From assembly GCF_039545795.1 (NCBI RefSeq), contig NZ_CP154260.1, forward strand, positions 4,593,001 through 4,657,000: 64,000 nucleotides of DNA, written 5' to 3'. This stretch comes from Chitinophaga niabensis (GTDB lineage Bacteria; Bacteroidota; Bacteroidia; Chitinophagales; Chitinophagaceae). The notes under the pieces are model-generated. The model did not search any database and had not been told where the DNA came from. It saw only the letters and a program-made list of their open reading frames with translations. Below, piece after piece: positions 43,973-52,190 of the stretch. The position numbers and the translations under genes are program-made. How positions within the stretch are numbered: the stretch's first letter is position 1; every line of letters begins with the position of its first letter.

Positions 43973-45862
43973 ATGAAACTTAGATATCCTTTATCACTTG
44001 TAATACTGCTTTGTTCATTATTAACTGCACAGGCGCAACATGTAAAGAACATTCCTTTCGGGAAAAATGACCGTATTGTCTATGATCTGCAAAGGGGCAT
44101 TTATTCCGTATGGATAGGGGGAAAAGAAGTGATAAAGGATGCCTATGCTTTTTATGATGAAACACAACAACCCGATACCGGAAAGGCAACCCGTACTTTT
44201 ACCGTTTCATCTATAAAAAACGGGAAGCAATATGTGATTGCGAATGGTAGTCAGCAACAACAGGTATTCTATGTATACAATGGAACAGATGGTTTCTATA
44301 CTGCACTTATATTAAAGGGTGCAAGCTCGCGTTATATGAGTCCTCTTACAGGTAAAAGGAATTTTTTCACCAGTGCTGTGGTTGTTCCATTTGACAATGA
44401 TGCCTGGGTTAAATATAAGGTAGCCGATCTGCAACAACCCTCTTTCACCAGTTCAGAAGTAACGGCTATGTATGATAGTGTCAGCAATAAAGGGCTGATC
44501 ATCGGATCAGTAGAGCATAATAACTGGAAGACGGGCATTCAGGTAACAGGGAATAATATCTCAGTCATAGCCGGTTGGACGGATAGCACAGGCACCCGGG
44601 ACAGGATAAAACATGGTGTTGTTACTACGGGGATCTCTCCGAAGATATTGGTATTACCGGCTGCAGACTGGCGTATCGGCATGGAAGAATATGGCAGTGC
44701 CAACCGTTTGGCAGAACCCCGTTACATCCATTCATGGACGGCTGCTAAACCTTTCGGCTGGAATAGCTGGGGAAGCATGCAAACAAAACTATCGCTGGCC
44801 AAAGCCAAAAAGGTGGTTGATTTCTTTGCAGACTCCTGTAAGGCATTCCGTAGTAAAGATGGCCAGGTATACATTGACCTTGATTCCTACTGGGATAACA
44901 TGACGCAGCAGGAACTGGCCGCATTCGTCACCTATTGCAAACAGAAAGGATGCAAAGCCGGTATTTACTGGGCACCATTTGTGGATTGGGGAAAGCAGGC
45001 CAGAACAGTGGAAGGCAGCAATTATAATTATAAAGAAACATGGACGAAGGCAAAAGGTGAATACCATGATTTTGATGGTGCCCGTGCAATGGACCCTACC
45101 CACCCTGCTACCAGGGAAAGGATCATTTATCGCATCAAACAATTTAAAGATGCCGGATTTGAAATGATCAAAATAGATTTCATCGGGCATGCTGCCATTG
45201 AAGCGGATTCATTCTATGATACTTCCGTGCGTACAGGCATGCAGGCTTTCCGGAAGGGTATGGAATTCCTCATAGACCAGCTGGAAGGGAAAATGCTGGT
45301 ATATGCAGCTATTTCACCGAATATGGCAACCGGCAGATATGTACACATGCGCCGTATTGCTTGTGATGCCTATAAGAGTATCCAGGAAACAGCATATACA
45401 CTCAACGGTACCAGTCTGGGCTGGTGGCAGAATAAAGTATATGATTTCGCGGATGCGGACCATGTGGTATTTGCTGAAGAAACACCCGGCGCCAACAGGG
45501 CCAGGTTAACATCTTCCATTGTTACCGGTACACTCATCACCGGCGATGACTATTCGGTATACAGTAATGCCTCACCGGCTGCACAACTCCTGCTGCAAAA
45601 CCCGGATATCCTCAAAGCAGCACAGCAGGAAGGGATCTTCCGTCCGGTTGACCATCATATGGGAGAAACGCCTTCCAACATTTTTTTGAATGATGCTTAC
45701 CTGGCTATTGTAAACTATAGCAACCAACCGACGGTATTTACAGTGGACCTGAATGTATCTAAAGCAAAGGAACTATTCTCCGGCAAAACAACCAGTTTCA
45801 AAGGAAAAACGAGTATCACTGTTGGCCCTGCAGATGCTGTTATCTACAGGTTATCCAAATAA
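43973..45862 (+). CDS. Secreted GH27-like glycosidase (clan GH-D)
   Basis: 629 aa with a signal peptide (LSLVILLCSLLTAQAQ). The central barrel shows KPFGWNSWGSMQTKLSLAKAKKV, YIDLDSYWDNM, AGIYWAPFVDWG, the nucleophile Asp402 in MIKIDFIGH and VYAAISPNMATGRYVHMRRI. FGWNSWG is the classic GH27 opening. It is longer than bacterial GH27 enzymes because of an N-terminal beta-sandwich of about 230 residues and a short C-terminal beta domain. Likely alpha-galactosidase or isomalto-dextranase-like; exact activity is open. Its 3' end overlaps the convergent sigma factor gene by 19 bp. Confidence 0.85.
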   Translation: MKLRYPLSLVILLCSLLTAQAQHVKNIPFGKNDRIVYDLQRGIYSVWIGGKEVIKDAYAFYDETQQPDTGKATRTFTVSSIKNGKQYVIANGSQQQQVFYVYNGTDGFYTALILKGASSRYMSPLTGKRNFFTSAVVVPFDNDAWVKYKVADLQQPSFTSSEVTAMYDSVSNKGLIIGSVEHNNWKTGIQVTGNNISVIAGWTDSTGTRDRIKHGVVTTGISPKILVLPAADWRIGMEEYGSANRLAEPRYIHSWTAAKPFGWNSWGSMQTKLSLAKAKKVVDFFADSCKAFRSKDGQVYIDLDSYWDNMTQQELAAFVTYCKQKGCKAGIYWAPFVDWGKQARTVEGSNYNYKETWTKAKGEYHDFDGARAMDPTHPATRERIIYRIKQFKDAGFEMIKIDFIGHAAIEADSFYDTSVRTGMQAFRKGMEFLIDQLEGKMLVYAAISPNMATGRYVHMRRIACDAYKSIQETAYTLNGTSLGWWQNKVYDFADADHVVFAEETPGANRARLTSSIVTGTLITGDDYSVYSNASPAAQLLLQNPDILKAAQQEGIFRPVDHHMGETPSNIFLNDAYLAIVNYSNQPTVFTVDLNVSKAKELFSGKTTSFKGKTSITVGPADAVIYRLSK

Positions 45863-47088
45863 CTCAACTTTTCGAGCTTCTGTGTAATGATCTTTTTATC
45901 CGCAGTGGAACTCGCAAGTTTTAATGCCTGTTCCAAATATGATTTCGCTTCACCGTTATCAATGCCTGTATAAAGTTCTCCCAGGAGCAGGTGATAGAGA
46001 TGCAGGTTAGCCAGGTTCAACTTTTTTGCTTCTGTGATGGCTGCTGCTTTGCCATTTGCTTTTGAGAGGGCATATGTTCTGTTCAATGCAGCAATGGGTG
46101 AATATTCCAGTTGCAATAAGTGATTATACAACTGCAGGATGTTCTCCCACTTTTCTGCGGTATCAGCTTTGATGGTATGCCAATAAGCAATCCCTGCCTC
46201 TAAGTGGTACTTTGAAAGTTTATCTCCTTCTGATGCAAGATTGAGGAACTGTTCCCCCTGTTCGATCATCTCTTTATTCCATAGACCGGCATCCTGATCA
46301 TCATACAAAATGACCTCCCCCTGCTGATCCATTCTTGCTTCAAACCTTGATGACTGAAAGCTCATTAATGAAAACAATGCATTTACCGCAGGTTTATTCG
46401 TGGCTTCATTTTCAAGCAGTAAATGTGTTAAGCGCATGGCTTCAAAACAAAGGTCTTTCCGCAGGATCATATTACTGCTGGCAGAATAATATCCTTCGTT
46501 AAAGATCAGGTAGAGCGTTCTGAGTACCGTTTCCAGTCTTTTGTTTATTTCAACTTTACCGGGGAATTCTATTTTTATGCTCTCTGCCCTGAGTTTATCT
46601 TTTGCCCGCAGCAATCTTTTATTGATCGTTTCCTTATTCGTCAAAAAGGCATCTGCGATCTCTCCGATACCAAAGCCACAAAGGATACGCAACGCCAAGC
46701 CAATCTGTGCCTCTGCCAGGATTGCGGGATGGCAGATAGCAAAGATCATTTGCAACTGGCTGTCCCTGATGTTTCCGGCAGACAGATCAATTTCCGGCAG
46801 CTCCATTCCTTCTACAGAACGGCTGAGATGCCCGGCAACCCTGTTCTGGAAAACAGCCTGGTGTTTGAGGTGATTCTTCGCTTTGTTCTTTGCAACGGTA
46901 TAAAGCCAGGCCACGGGGTTTTCGGGCGGGCCATTCAATCCCCATAACTCTGAAGCAGAGAGGAAGGTGTCACTGGCAATATCTTCTGCCATCTCAATGT
47001 TCTCAAAGCCGAAAAGTTTGCACAACACAACCGTTATCTTGCTGTATTCGGTCCTGAATAAATGTGGTATCAATTCATCATTGGCCAT
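45844..47088 (-). CDS. ECF sigma factor with C-terminal TPR-like extension (ECF42-like)
   Basis: 414 aa, roughly twice a normal ECF factor. Residues 1-75 are sigma region 2 (EDIASDTFLSASELWGLNGPPENPVAWLYTVAKNKAKNH), about 105-180 region 4 (LRILCGFGIGEIADAFLTNKETINKRLLRAKDKL). Residues 190-414 are the DUF6596/TPR-like extension (LRTLYLIFNEGYYSASSN, AALNRTYALSKANGKAAAITE, YHLLLGELY). This architecture, next to a DGPF/YCII gene, defines the ECF42 group, which lacks an anti-sigma factor and uses the extension for control. A strong hairpin precedes the start by 5 nt. Confidence 0.9.
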   Translation of the reverse strand: MANDELIPHLFRTEYSKITVVLCKLFGFENIEMAEDIASDTFLSASELWGLNGPPENPVAWLYTVAKNKAKNHLKHQAVFQNRVAGHLSRSVEGMELPEIDLSAGNIRDSQLQMIFAICHPAILAEAQIGLALRILCGFGIGEIADAFLTNKETINKRLLRAKDKLRAESIKIEFPGKVEINKRLETVLRTLYLIFNEGYYSASSNMILRKDLCFEAMRLTHLLLENEATNKPAVNALFSLMSFQSSRFEARMDQQGEVILYDDQDAGLWNKEMIEQGEQFLNLASEGDKLSKYHLEAGIAYWHTIKADTAEKWENILQLYNHLLQLEYSPIAALNRTYALSKANGKAAAITEAKKLNLANLHLYHLLLGELYTGIDNGEAKSYLEQALKLASSTADKKIITQKLEKLSYLDNL

Positions 47089-47093
47089 AAGAT

Positions 47094-47130
47094 AAAAGCC
47101 TTTGTAATCCTGTAAATTACAAAGGCTTTT
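47094..47130 (-). terminator. 14-bp hairpin directly in front of the ECF sigma start
   Basis: AAAAGCCTTTGTAA (47094-47107) and TTACAAAGGCTTTT (47117-47130) pair perfectly around a 9-nt loop. In the minus direction it ends in TTTTATCTT and then the sigma ATG. It terminates the YCII-like gene's transcript or hides the sigma ribosome site; it may do both. Confidence 0.75.
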
Positions 47131-47200
47131 GCGATTTCATCAGTAGTTGTCTGTCTTTTTATTTGCCTGATGGGATCTTGCGATCTTATCAGCGGATAAC

Positions 47201-47542
47201 TTACATCTTGCCTATTTCGCGGATCTCTACATTTCCGCCGGTTTCAAGAACAGGGCAGCCCTTTGCCAATTCGGTAGCCTCTTCCAATGTATCAGCTTTC
47301 ACGATAGTGTAACCGGCCAGTGTTTCTTTTATCTCCGTAAAAGGCCCGTCCGTTACAATGTTATCCGGTCTCAATACTTTTCCTGCCGGCTCAAGGCGGT
47401 TCCCGCGATCCACCAGCTTGTTCTGGGCAGCGATACCACTGATCCAGTCCATCCACTTTTTCATAGAGGCCTGTAATTGTTCTGGAGAACGTTCACCCAT
47501 TTTGCTAAAGTCCGCTCTGAATACAAATAAGAATTCTTTCAT
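47201..47542 (-). CDS. YCII-related (DGPF domain) protein, partner of the ECF sigma factor
   Basis: 113 aa from the ATG at 47542, matching the family's MKEFLFVFRADFS start; an upstream Met at 47584 would add 14 residues of low coding quality. It has the DGPF hallmark TDGPFTEIKETLAGYTIVKADTLEEATELAKGCP and the IEIREI-like end. YCII/DGPF proteins are small dimers of unknown activity that travel with ECF42 sigma factors. It precedes the sigma gene on the same strand, 112 bp upstream of the sigma ATG, with the hairpin at 47094-47130 between. Confidence 0.88.
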   Translation of the reverse strand: MKEFLFVFRADFSKMGERSPEQLQASMKKWMDWISGIAAQNKLVDRGNRLEPAGKVLRPDNIVTDGPFTEIKETLAGYTIVKADTLEEATELAKGCPVLETGGNVEIREIGKM

Positions 47543-47616
47543 TGTTTTAAATTTTAATTGTTTTAAAACATCATAACAACTCAATGCCCAAGCCTTGGAC
47601 AGGAATAATATATTTT

Positions 47617-49224
47617 TTATTTATTGCTATATAAAGCATTCACACGTAACAACCAGACGGTATCCAACCCTTCGTGACGGGTAGCGGGATTGATAAATTG
47701 TCCGTCCAGCCTGGTAACAGGGTAACTTGAAAATACAGCTTCTTCTTTATATTTCTTTCCTGCAAGGTCCAATGCTGCTCTTCCTGCCCTGCCGGTGAAT
47801 ATCAATTCCTTTTTATTAAAAGAAGTATCTCTTCTTTCTACCTGTGCGTCAGCATAAAATTCAAATGCCTGGGAGTTACTTCTGTAAAAGTGAACGATCT
47901 CTCCGGGGAATTGCCTGTTCTTCCATTCAGCAGCTGTTGACCCTCCCTGGTAATCCAGTAGTGTAGGGTAAAAGAAAAGATTGATGAAAATAGCTACGCA
48001 TACACTGCCCAGCATGCTAACCTTTATCAGATCATTGGGAGAACGAAGCAGCCACCATGCTATTAGCGCAACGGCACTTACCACAACATAGGCTATCCAG
48101 TAATGAGGACGGAACAACAGGGTTATTCCCAACAGCAGGATCACCATCAGCAATGCAATCACACGCTGTGTGATCGCTACTTTTTTCAAGGGCAGATCGA
48201 TCAGCCATGCCGCCAGGAGGATACTGAAATAAGGAAATAAAATATTCAGGTAATGCGGTAACTGAAAACTGGAAAGAGAGAACACCAAAAGTGTGAACAG
48301 CGAAGCACCCAGTGTGATCCATTCCGCCCCCTTCTTTAATTTCCTGAGCCGCTGAAAAAGTGCCAGGTAAAACAACAGGCTCCAGGGTAAAAAGGCCCAG
48401 AGCAGGGTATGTAAAAAGAAGAAAGGATCTCCATGACCCTTAATGGGGCCGGTATTAAAGAAACGCCCGAACTGGCTTTCCCAAAGGAAGAACCGGATAC
48501 CGGAAACTCCCTGCCGGCCAAAGATCACTTTCTCCGGATGTGCATCAAACTGAAGGTACAGGCACCAGATCTCCGGTAAGGTAAAAACAACTGTGAGCAA
48601 CAGATAAACGTACCATTTCCATTGCAGGAACTGCCGCCAGTCCTTTTGAATGATCCAATGCAGCAATAATCCACTTCCAATGGTGATCAGTACAAAGGGG
48701 CCTTTGGTCATTAATGCAAAGGCGGTAAAAAGGGCAGCAGGTATAATGTACCAGGCAGATCTTACAGCCTGCACCAGGTACCAGGATGCCGCAATCAGGA
48801 AACAGGTAAGATAAGGTTCGGCCCTTACATCATTACTGCTGATGATGGCATGCAATGCGGTGAGATAAATGAGTGCTGCTATTTGTGCAGTACCTGTGCC
48901 ATAAAAGTGCCGGGCAAAGAGATAAGTAAATCTTGCACCTAACAGCCAACAGAGAAAGGCAGGCAATTTATAGGCAAATGTACTGATGCCGAATATTTTA
49001 AAACTCAGGGCGCTGATCCAGAAAGGCAGGTGTGGTTTATCCAGCCAGTCTGTTCCATCTGCAAACAGGTTCACCCAATCATTACGCCATACGATCTGTT
49101 TTGCGATTCCTGCATAGAGCGCCGCGTCCGGCTCCATTAATGTGGTGAATAATCCCGGAATAAGGGATAGGATGATAATAGCAACACACCAGGTATACCT
49201 GGTAGTAAGAGGATAGGTTTGCAT
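47617..49224 (-). CDS. ArnT-like glycosyltransferase (PMT/GT83-type, integral membrane)
   Basis: 535 aa, about 10-12 TM segments. The first loop has LFTTLMEPDAALYAGIAKQIVWRNDWVNLFADGTDWLDKPHLPFWISAL, with the acidic residues and DKPHLPFW motif of GT-C lipid-linked sugar transferases. FWESQFGRFFNTGPIKGHGDPFFFLHTLLWAFLPWSL is also family-typical. C-terminal soluble part about 110 residues. It moves a sugar from an undecaprenyl carrier to an outer-face acceptor such as lipid A or a protein; which is unknown. The upstream PAP2 gene, 5 bp away, fits lipid-carrier recycling or lipid A remodelling. Confidence 0.87.
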   Translation of the reverse strand: MQTYPLTTRYTWCVAIIILSLIPGLFTTLMEPDAALYAGIAKQIVWRNDWVNLFADGTDWLDKPHLPFWISALSFKIFGISTFAYKLPAFLCWLLGARFTYLFARHFYGTGTAQIAALIYLTALHAIISSNDVRAEPYLTCFLIAASWYLVQAVRSAWYIIPAALFTAFALMTKGPFVLITIGSGLLLHWIIQKDWRQFLQWKWYVYLLLTVVFTLPEIWCLYLQFDAHPEKVIFGRQGVSGIRFFLWESQFGRFFNTGPIKGHGDPFFFLHTLLWAFLPWSLLFYLALFQRLRKLKKGAEWITLGASLFTLLVFSLSSFQLPHYLNILFPYFSILLAAWLIDLPLKKVAITQRVIALLMVILLLGITLLFRPHYWIAYVVVSAVALIAWWLLRSPNDLIKVSMLGSVCVAIFINLFFYPTLLDYQGGSTAAEWKNRQFPGEIVHFYRSNSQAFEFYADAQVERRDTSFNKKELIFTGRAGRAALDLAGKKYKEEAVFSSYPVTRLDGQFINPATRHEGLDTVWLLRVNALYSNK

Positions 49225-49229
49225 GTGTA

Positions 49230-49838
49230 CTAAGATAATGCATCGGGATGAGGGTGCTTACGAAAGCTGATACCGGATTCGTTCCACCAGATAAAGAGGC
49301 GGGAGATCAAAAAGCCTGTTATTAATCCAAAGATGGCTCCGCCTAATATATCCAGCGGATAATGTTTCCCCACATACACCTGCGCATACCCGATCATGAA
49401 TGCCCAGACCCAAACCCAATACCAGTTGCGGATCCCCATATAACGGAAACTCCAGAACCAGAATGCAGCCAGGGCGAAATGATTAGAGGCATGGGAGGAA
49501 GGAAAACCATATCGTCCGCCGCAACCTATTATATGACGGAGGTGCCCCTCCAGGTCTTCATTATAACAGGGGCGAACCCTTTGGAATAAAGGCTTCAGGA
49601 TACTGGCACTTCCATAATCAGCAATGGCGAATGTGATCAGGGTACCGATCAGGAAAAACAGGGCTTTATTCCGGCGGTATTTGATGAGGTATATCAGTAC
49701 AAAAAGGTATAAGGGTACCCAGGTGAGTGCATTGCGCAGCAGCAGCATAAATGGGTCCAGGTATTCACTGGTACCTATATCGTGAATATGGATGAAAAGG
49801 TTTTCATCGAAGTTTTGTAACCAATCTTTCCAGTTCAT
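49230..49838 (-). CDS. PAP2 family phosphatase
   Basis: 202 aa, six hydrophobic segments. The three phosphatase motifs are complete: KPLFQRVRPC (KxxxxxxRP), PSSHASNHFALAAFW (PSGH-like, with SSHA) and VGKHYPLDILGGAI (SRxxxxxHxxxD-type with HYPLD). It removes phosphate from lipid or undecaprenyl pyrophosphate outside the inner membrane. It is 5 bp upstream of the ArnT-like gene, so they form a two-gene operon. Confidence 0.9.
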   Translation of the reverse strand: MNWKDWLQNFDENLFIHIHDIGTSEYLDPFMLLLRNALTWVPLYLFVLIYLIKYRRNKALFFLIGTLITFAIADYGSASILKPLFQRVRPCYNEDLEGHLRHIIGCGGRYGFPSSHASNHFALAAFWFWSFRYMGIRNWYWVWVWAFMIGYAQVYVGKHYPLDILGGAIFGLITGFLISRLFIWWNESGISFRKHPHPDALS

Positions 49839-49926
49839 CCTCTGAAATTCCTACATGGATGTTTCCTTATTGTTAAGAGAAGCATTCCTTAACATGGAAT
49901 TAATGAAAAGGGCTTAAATTAGGAAT

Positions 49927-50091
49927 ATGGACGCTGCTATTATTGTTGTTATTGCACTGGCTGTTGTAGCATTACTGGCATTCCTGATCAGCAGGAACCG
50001 CCGTGACAGGAAAGAACTCTTCCCTCCCGGGTCCGGCGATGCTGTGTCTGATGAGAAGAAGGAGCAACTGGAAAACAAAGAAGAGTTATGA
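49927..50091 (+). CDS. Small single-pass membrane protein, 54 aa
   Basis: Encodes a 54-aa peptide that begins MDAAIIVVIALAVVALLAFL, a single transmembrane helix, then basic SRNRRDRKE and an acidic, Glu/Lys-rich tail ending KEEL. The frame is uninterrupted and its hydrophobic-then-charged layout is typical of a true small protein. It is divergent from the PAP2 gene and its last 6 bases overlap the convergent eutC stop. No -7 box was found. Function unknown. Confidence 0.65.
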   Translation: MDAAIIVVIALAVVALLAFLISRNRRDRKELFPPGSGDAVSDEKKEQLENKEEL

Positions 50092-50817
50092 GATGCGCAG
50101 GCTGTAATTATCTTTCAGCATAACGCCCGTAAGCTGCAGCCTCAGGGCCTCGCTGATGAGATAGAACATTTTCTCTGCTGCCAGTTTATAAGGTAATCCT
50201 TCAGGCCTGATGTTCGAAATACAATTCCTGGCTTCATCTGTTAAGCCCGGCCGTGGCTGCCAGGTAAGGTATGCGCCCAGGCTGTCAGGAGAAGTAAGGC
50301 CAGGCCGCTCTCCTATTAAAACCAATACCAGCTTTACTCCCAGCAATTCACCTATTTCATCTCCTATGGCAACACGCCCCTGTTCCACCAGTTGTATCCG
50401 CGCACAGGATATTTTCTTTGCCTGCAACATAGGATACAGGTATGCCATTACGGGAACTGCATGATGATTAATGGCGGTGGCGGACAAACCATCTACCAGT
50501 ATTATTCCGATGTCTGTATTTTCCGGGGTTAATGATAACCGGGAGCTTTCATTCAGCTGGCGGCCTTTATCCGGCCGTTGCAGATATACTGCACGGTCTG
50601 CTGCATTGCTATGCAGGAGGTTTGTTTCCCAGGGCTGTTTGCTCAATGTTGCGATATCCAAAGAAGAATAAACGGCATCCCTGGCATGTGCATGCGCCAG
50701 TTTAAAACGCAGCACTTCCTGCAATGGCATAGCCGTACCTGTACGGCCCAATGCAATACGTGCCGCGGTAAATACTTTTAATTCATGCCATGGGTCAGCT
50801 ATGATCAGATCGTTCAT
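50086..50817 (-). CDS. eutC: Ethanolamine ammonia-lyase small subunit
   Basis: 243 aa, shorter than the 295 aa of E. coli. Core segments: WHELKVFTAARIALGRTGTAMPLQEVLRFKLAHAHARDAVYSSLD, DIGIILVDGLSATAINHHA, LVLVLIGERPGLTSPDSLGAYLTWQPRPG and RNCISNIRPEGL. With EutB it forms the B12-dependent enzyme that turns ethanolamine into acetaldehyde and ammonia. Its start overlaps the eutB stop by 1 nt (TAATG). Confidence 0.96.
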   Translation of the reverse strand: MNDLIIADPWHELKVFTAARIALGRTGTAMPLQEVLRFKLAHAHARDAVYSSLDIATLSKQPWETNLLHSNAADRAVYLQRPDKGRQLNESSRLSLTPENTDIGIILVDGLSATAINHHAVPVMAYLYPMLQAKKISCARIQLVEQGRVAIGDEIGELLGVKLVLVLIGERPGLTSPDSLGAYLTWQPRPGLTDEARNCISNIRPEGLPYKLAAEKMFYLISEALRLQLTGVMLKDNYSLRIS

Positions 50818-52190
50818 TACAGGTAATTTTTAAGCAACAAATGGGAAGCGGTTACTGGCAACGACTTGCCATTCTCATCCATCAGTCCATATTTTATCAA
50901 CCATTGCTCAAATTCCGGTGCAGGTCGTAAACCTAATACCTGCCTGATATAGAGGGCATCATGAAAAGAAGTGGATTGATAATTCAACATAATATCATCT
51001 GCACCCGGCACACCCATGATAAAGTTACAACCGGCTACGCCTAAAAGTGTTAAAAGATTATCCATATCGTCCTGATCTGCATTGGCATGATTTGTATAAC
51101 ATACATCCACCCCCATCGGTAATCCAAGCAGTTTACCACAGAAATGATCTTCCAATGCAGCCCGGATGATCTGTTTGCCGTCAAACAAATATTCAGGACC
51201 AATAAATCCCACCACGGTATTCACAAGCAGGGGATTGAAATGCCGGGCCACAGCATATGCTCTCGCCTCGCAGGTTTGCTGATCTACTCCTTCATGTGCG
51301 TTGGCAGATAAACTACTTCCCTGCCCCGTTTCGAAATACATCACATTATTTCCTGCCGTGCCGCGCTGAAGAGATAAAGCGGCATGATAGGCTTCTTCCA
51401 AAAGAGAAAGCTGTATGCCAAAACTCCTGTTTGTTTTCTCCGTACCGCCAATAGACTGAAAAACCAGGTCGACCGGTGCTTTATGCATGATCTGCAATGC
51501 AGTGGTAACATGGCATAATACACAGGACTGCGTAGGAATATCAAACTGCTGCCGCAGTTGATCGATGAGTGTTAACAGGCTTGTTACTGCAGCAGGACTG
51601 TCAGTAGCAGGATTTATCCCGATCACCGCATCCCCGCTGCCATATAGTAATCCATCCATCATAGCAGCAGCAATACCTTTTGCATCATCTGTATTATGAT
51701 TAGGTTGTAAACGTACAGACAGCCGCCCTTTCATGCCGATCGTATTACGAAAACGGGTGATCACTTCTATCTTCTTCGCAACGCTGATAAGGTCCTGGTT
51801 ACGCATTAGTTTTGATACCGCCGCTGCCATTTCAGGGGTGATCCCTTTTGCGATCTGCTGTAACGTAAACAGGTCTGCATAGTCACTAAGCAACCAATCC
51901 CGGAAAGCACCTACTGAAAAATGAGAGATAGGCTCGAAAGCCGTTGTATTGTGTGTATCTATGATCAGCCTGGTGATCTCATCTGTTTCATAGGGGATCA
52001 CTGTTTCCTGCAGGAAGTTCTTTAGCGGCACTTCCGCCAATGCCATCTGAGCAGCCACTCTTTCTTCATAACTATCAGCAGCCAGCCCGGCCAATACATC
52101 TCCTGATCTGTATGGAGAGGCTTTTGCCAACAATGTTTTCAGATCACTGAAAACATAAGTATGTTGCTGTATGGTGGTTTTATAAGCCAT
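50817..52190 (-). CDS. eutB: Ethanolamine ammonia-lyase large subunit
   Basis: 457 aa, normal length. Typical regions: VFSDLKTLLAKASPYRSGDVLAGLAADSYEERVAAQMALAEVPLKNFL, NTIGMKGRLSVRLQPNHNTD, GIAAAMMDGLLYGSGDAVIGINPATDS, ETGQGSSLSANAHEGVDQQTCEARAY and MGVDVCYTNHANADQDDMD. It binds substrate and adenosylcobalamin. Transcribed after the permease gene (11-nt overlap) and before eutC. No carboxysome-like shell genes or aldehyde dehydrogenase are seen in the window. Confidence 0.97.
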   Translation of the reverse strand: MAYKTTIQQHTYVFSDLKTLLAKASPYRSGDVLAGLAADSYEERVAAQMALAEVPLKNFLQETVIPYETDEITRLIIDTHNTTAFEPISHFSVGAFRDWLLSDYADLFTLQQIAKGITPEMAAAVSKLMRNQDLISVAKKIEVITRFRNTIGMKGRLSVRLQPNHNTDDAKGIAAAMMDGLLYGSGDAVIGINPATDSPAAVTSLLTLIDQLRQQFDIPTQSCVLCHVTTALQIMHKAPVDLVFQSIGGTEKTNRSFGIQLSLLEEAYHAALSLQRGTAGNNVMYFETGQGSSLSANAHEGVDQQTCEARAYAVARHFNPLLVNTVVGFIGPEYLFDGKQIIRAALEDHFCGKLLGLPMGVDVCYTNHANADQDDMDNLLTLLGVAGCNFIMGVPGADDIMLNYQSTSFHDALYIRQVLGLRPAPEFEQWLIKYGLMDENGKSLPVTASHLLLKNYL

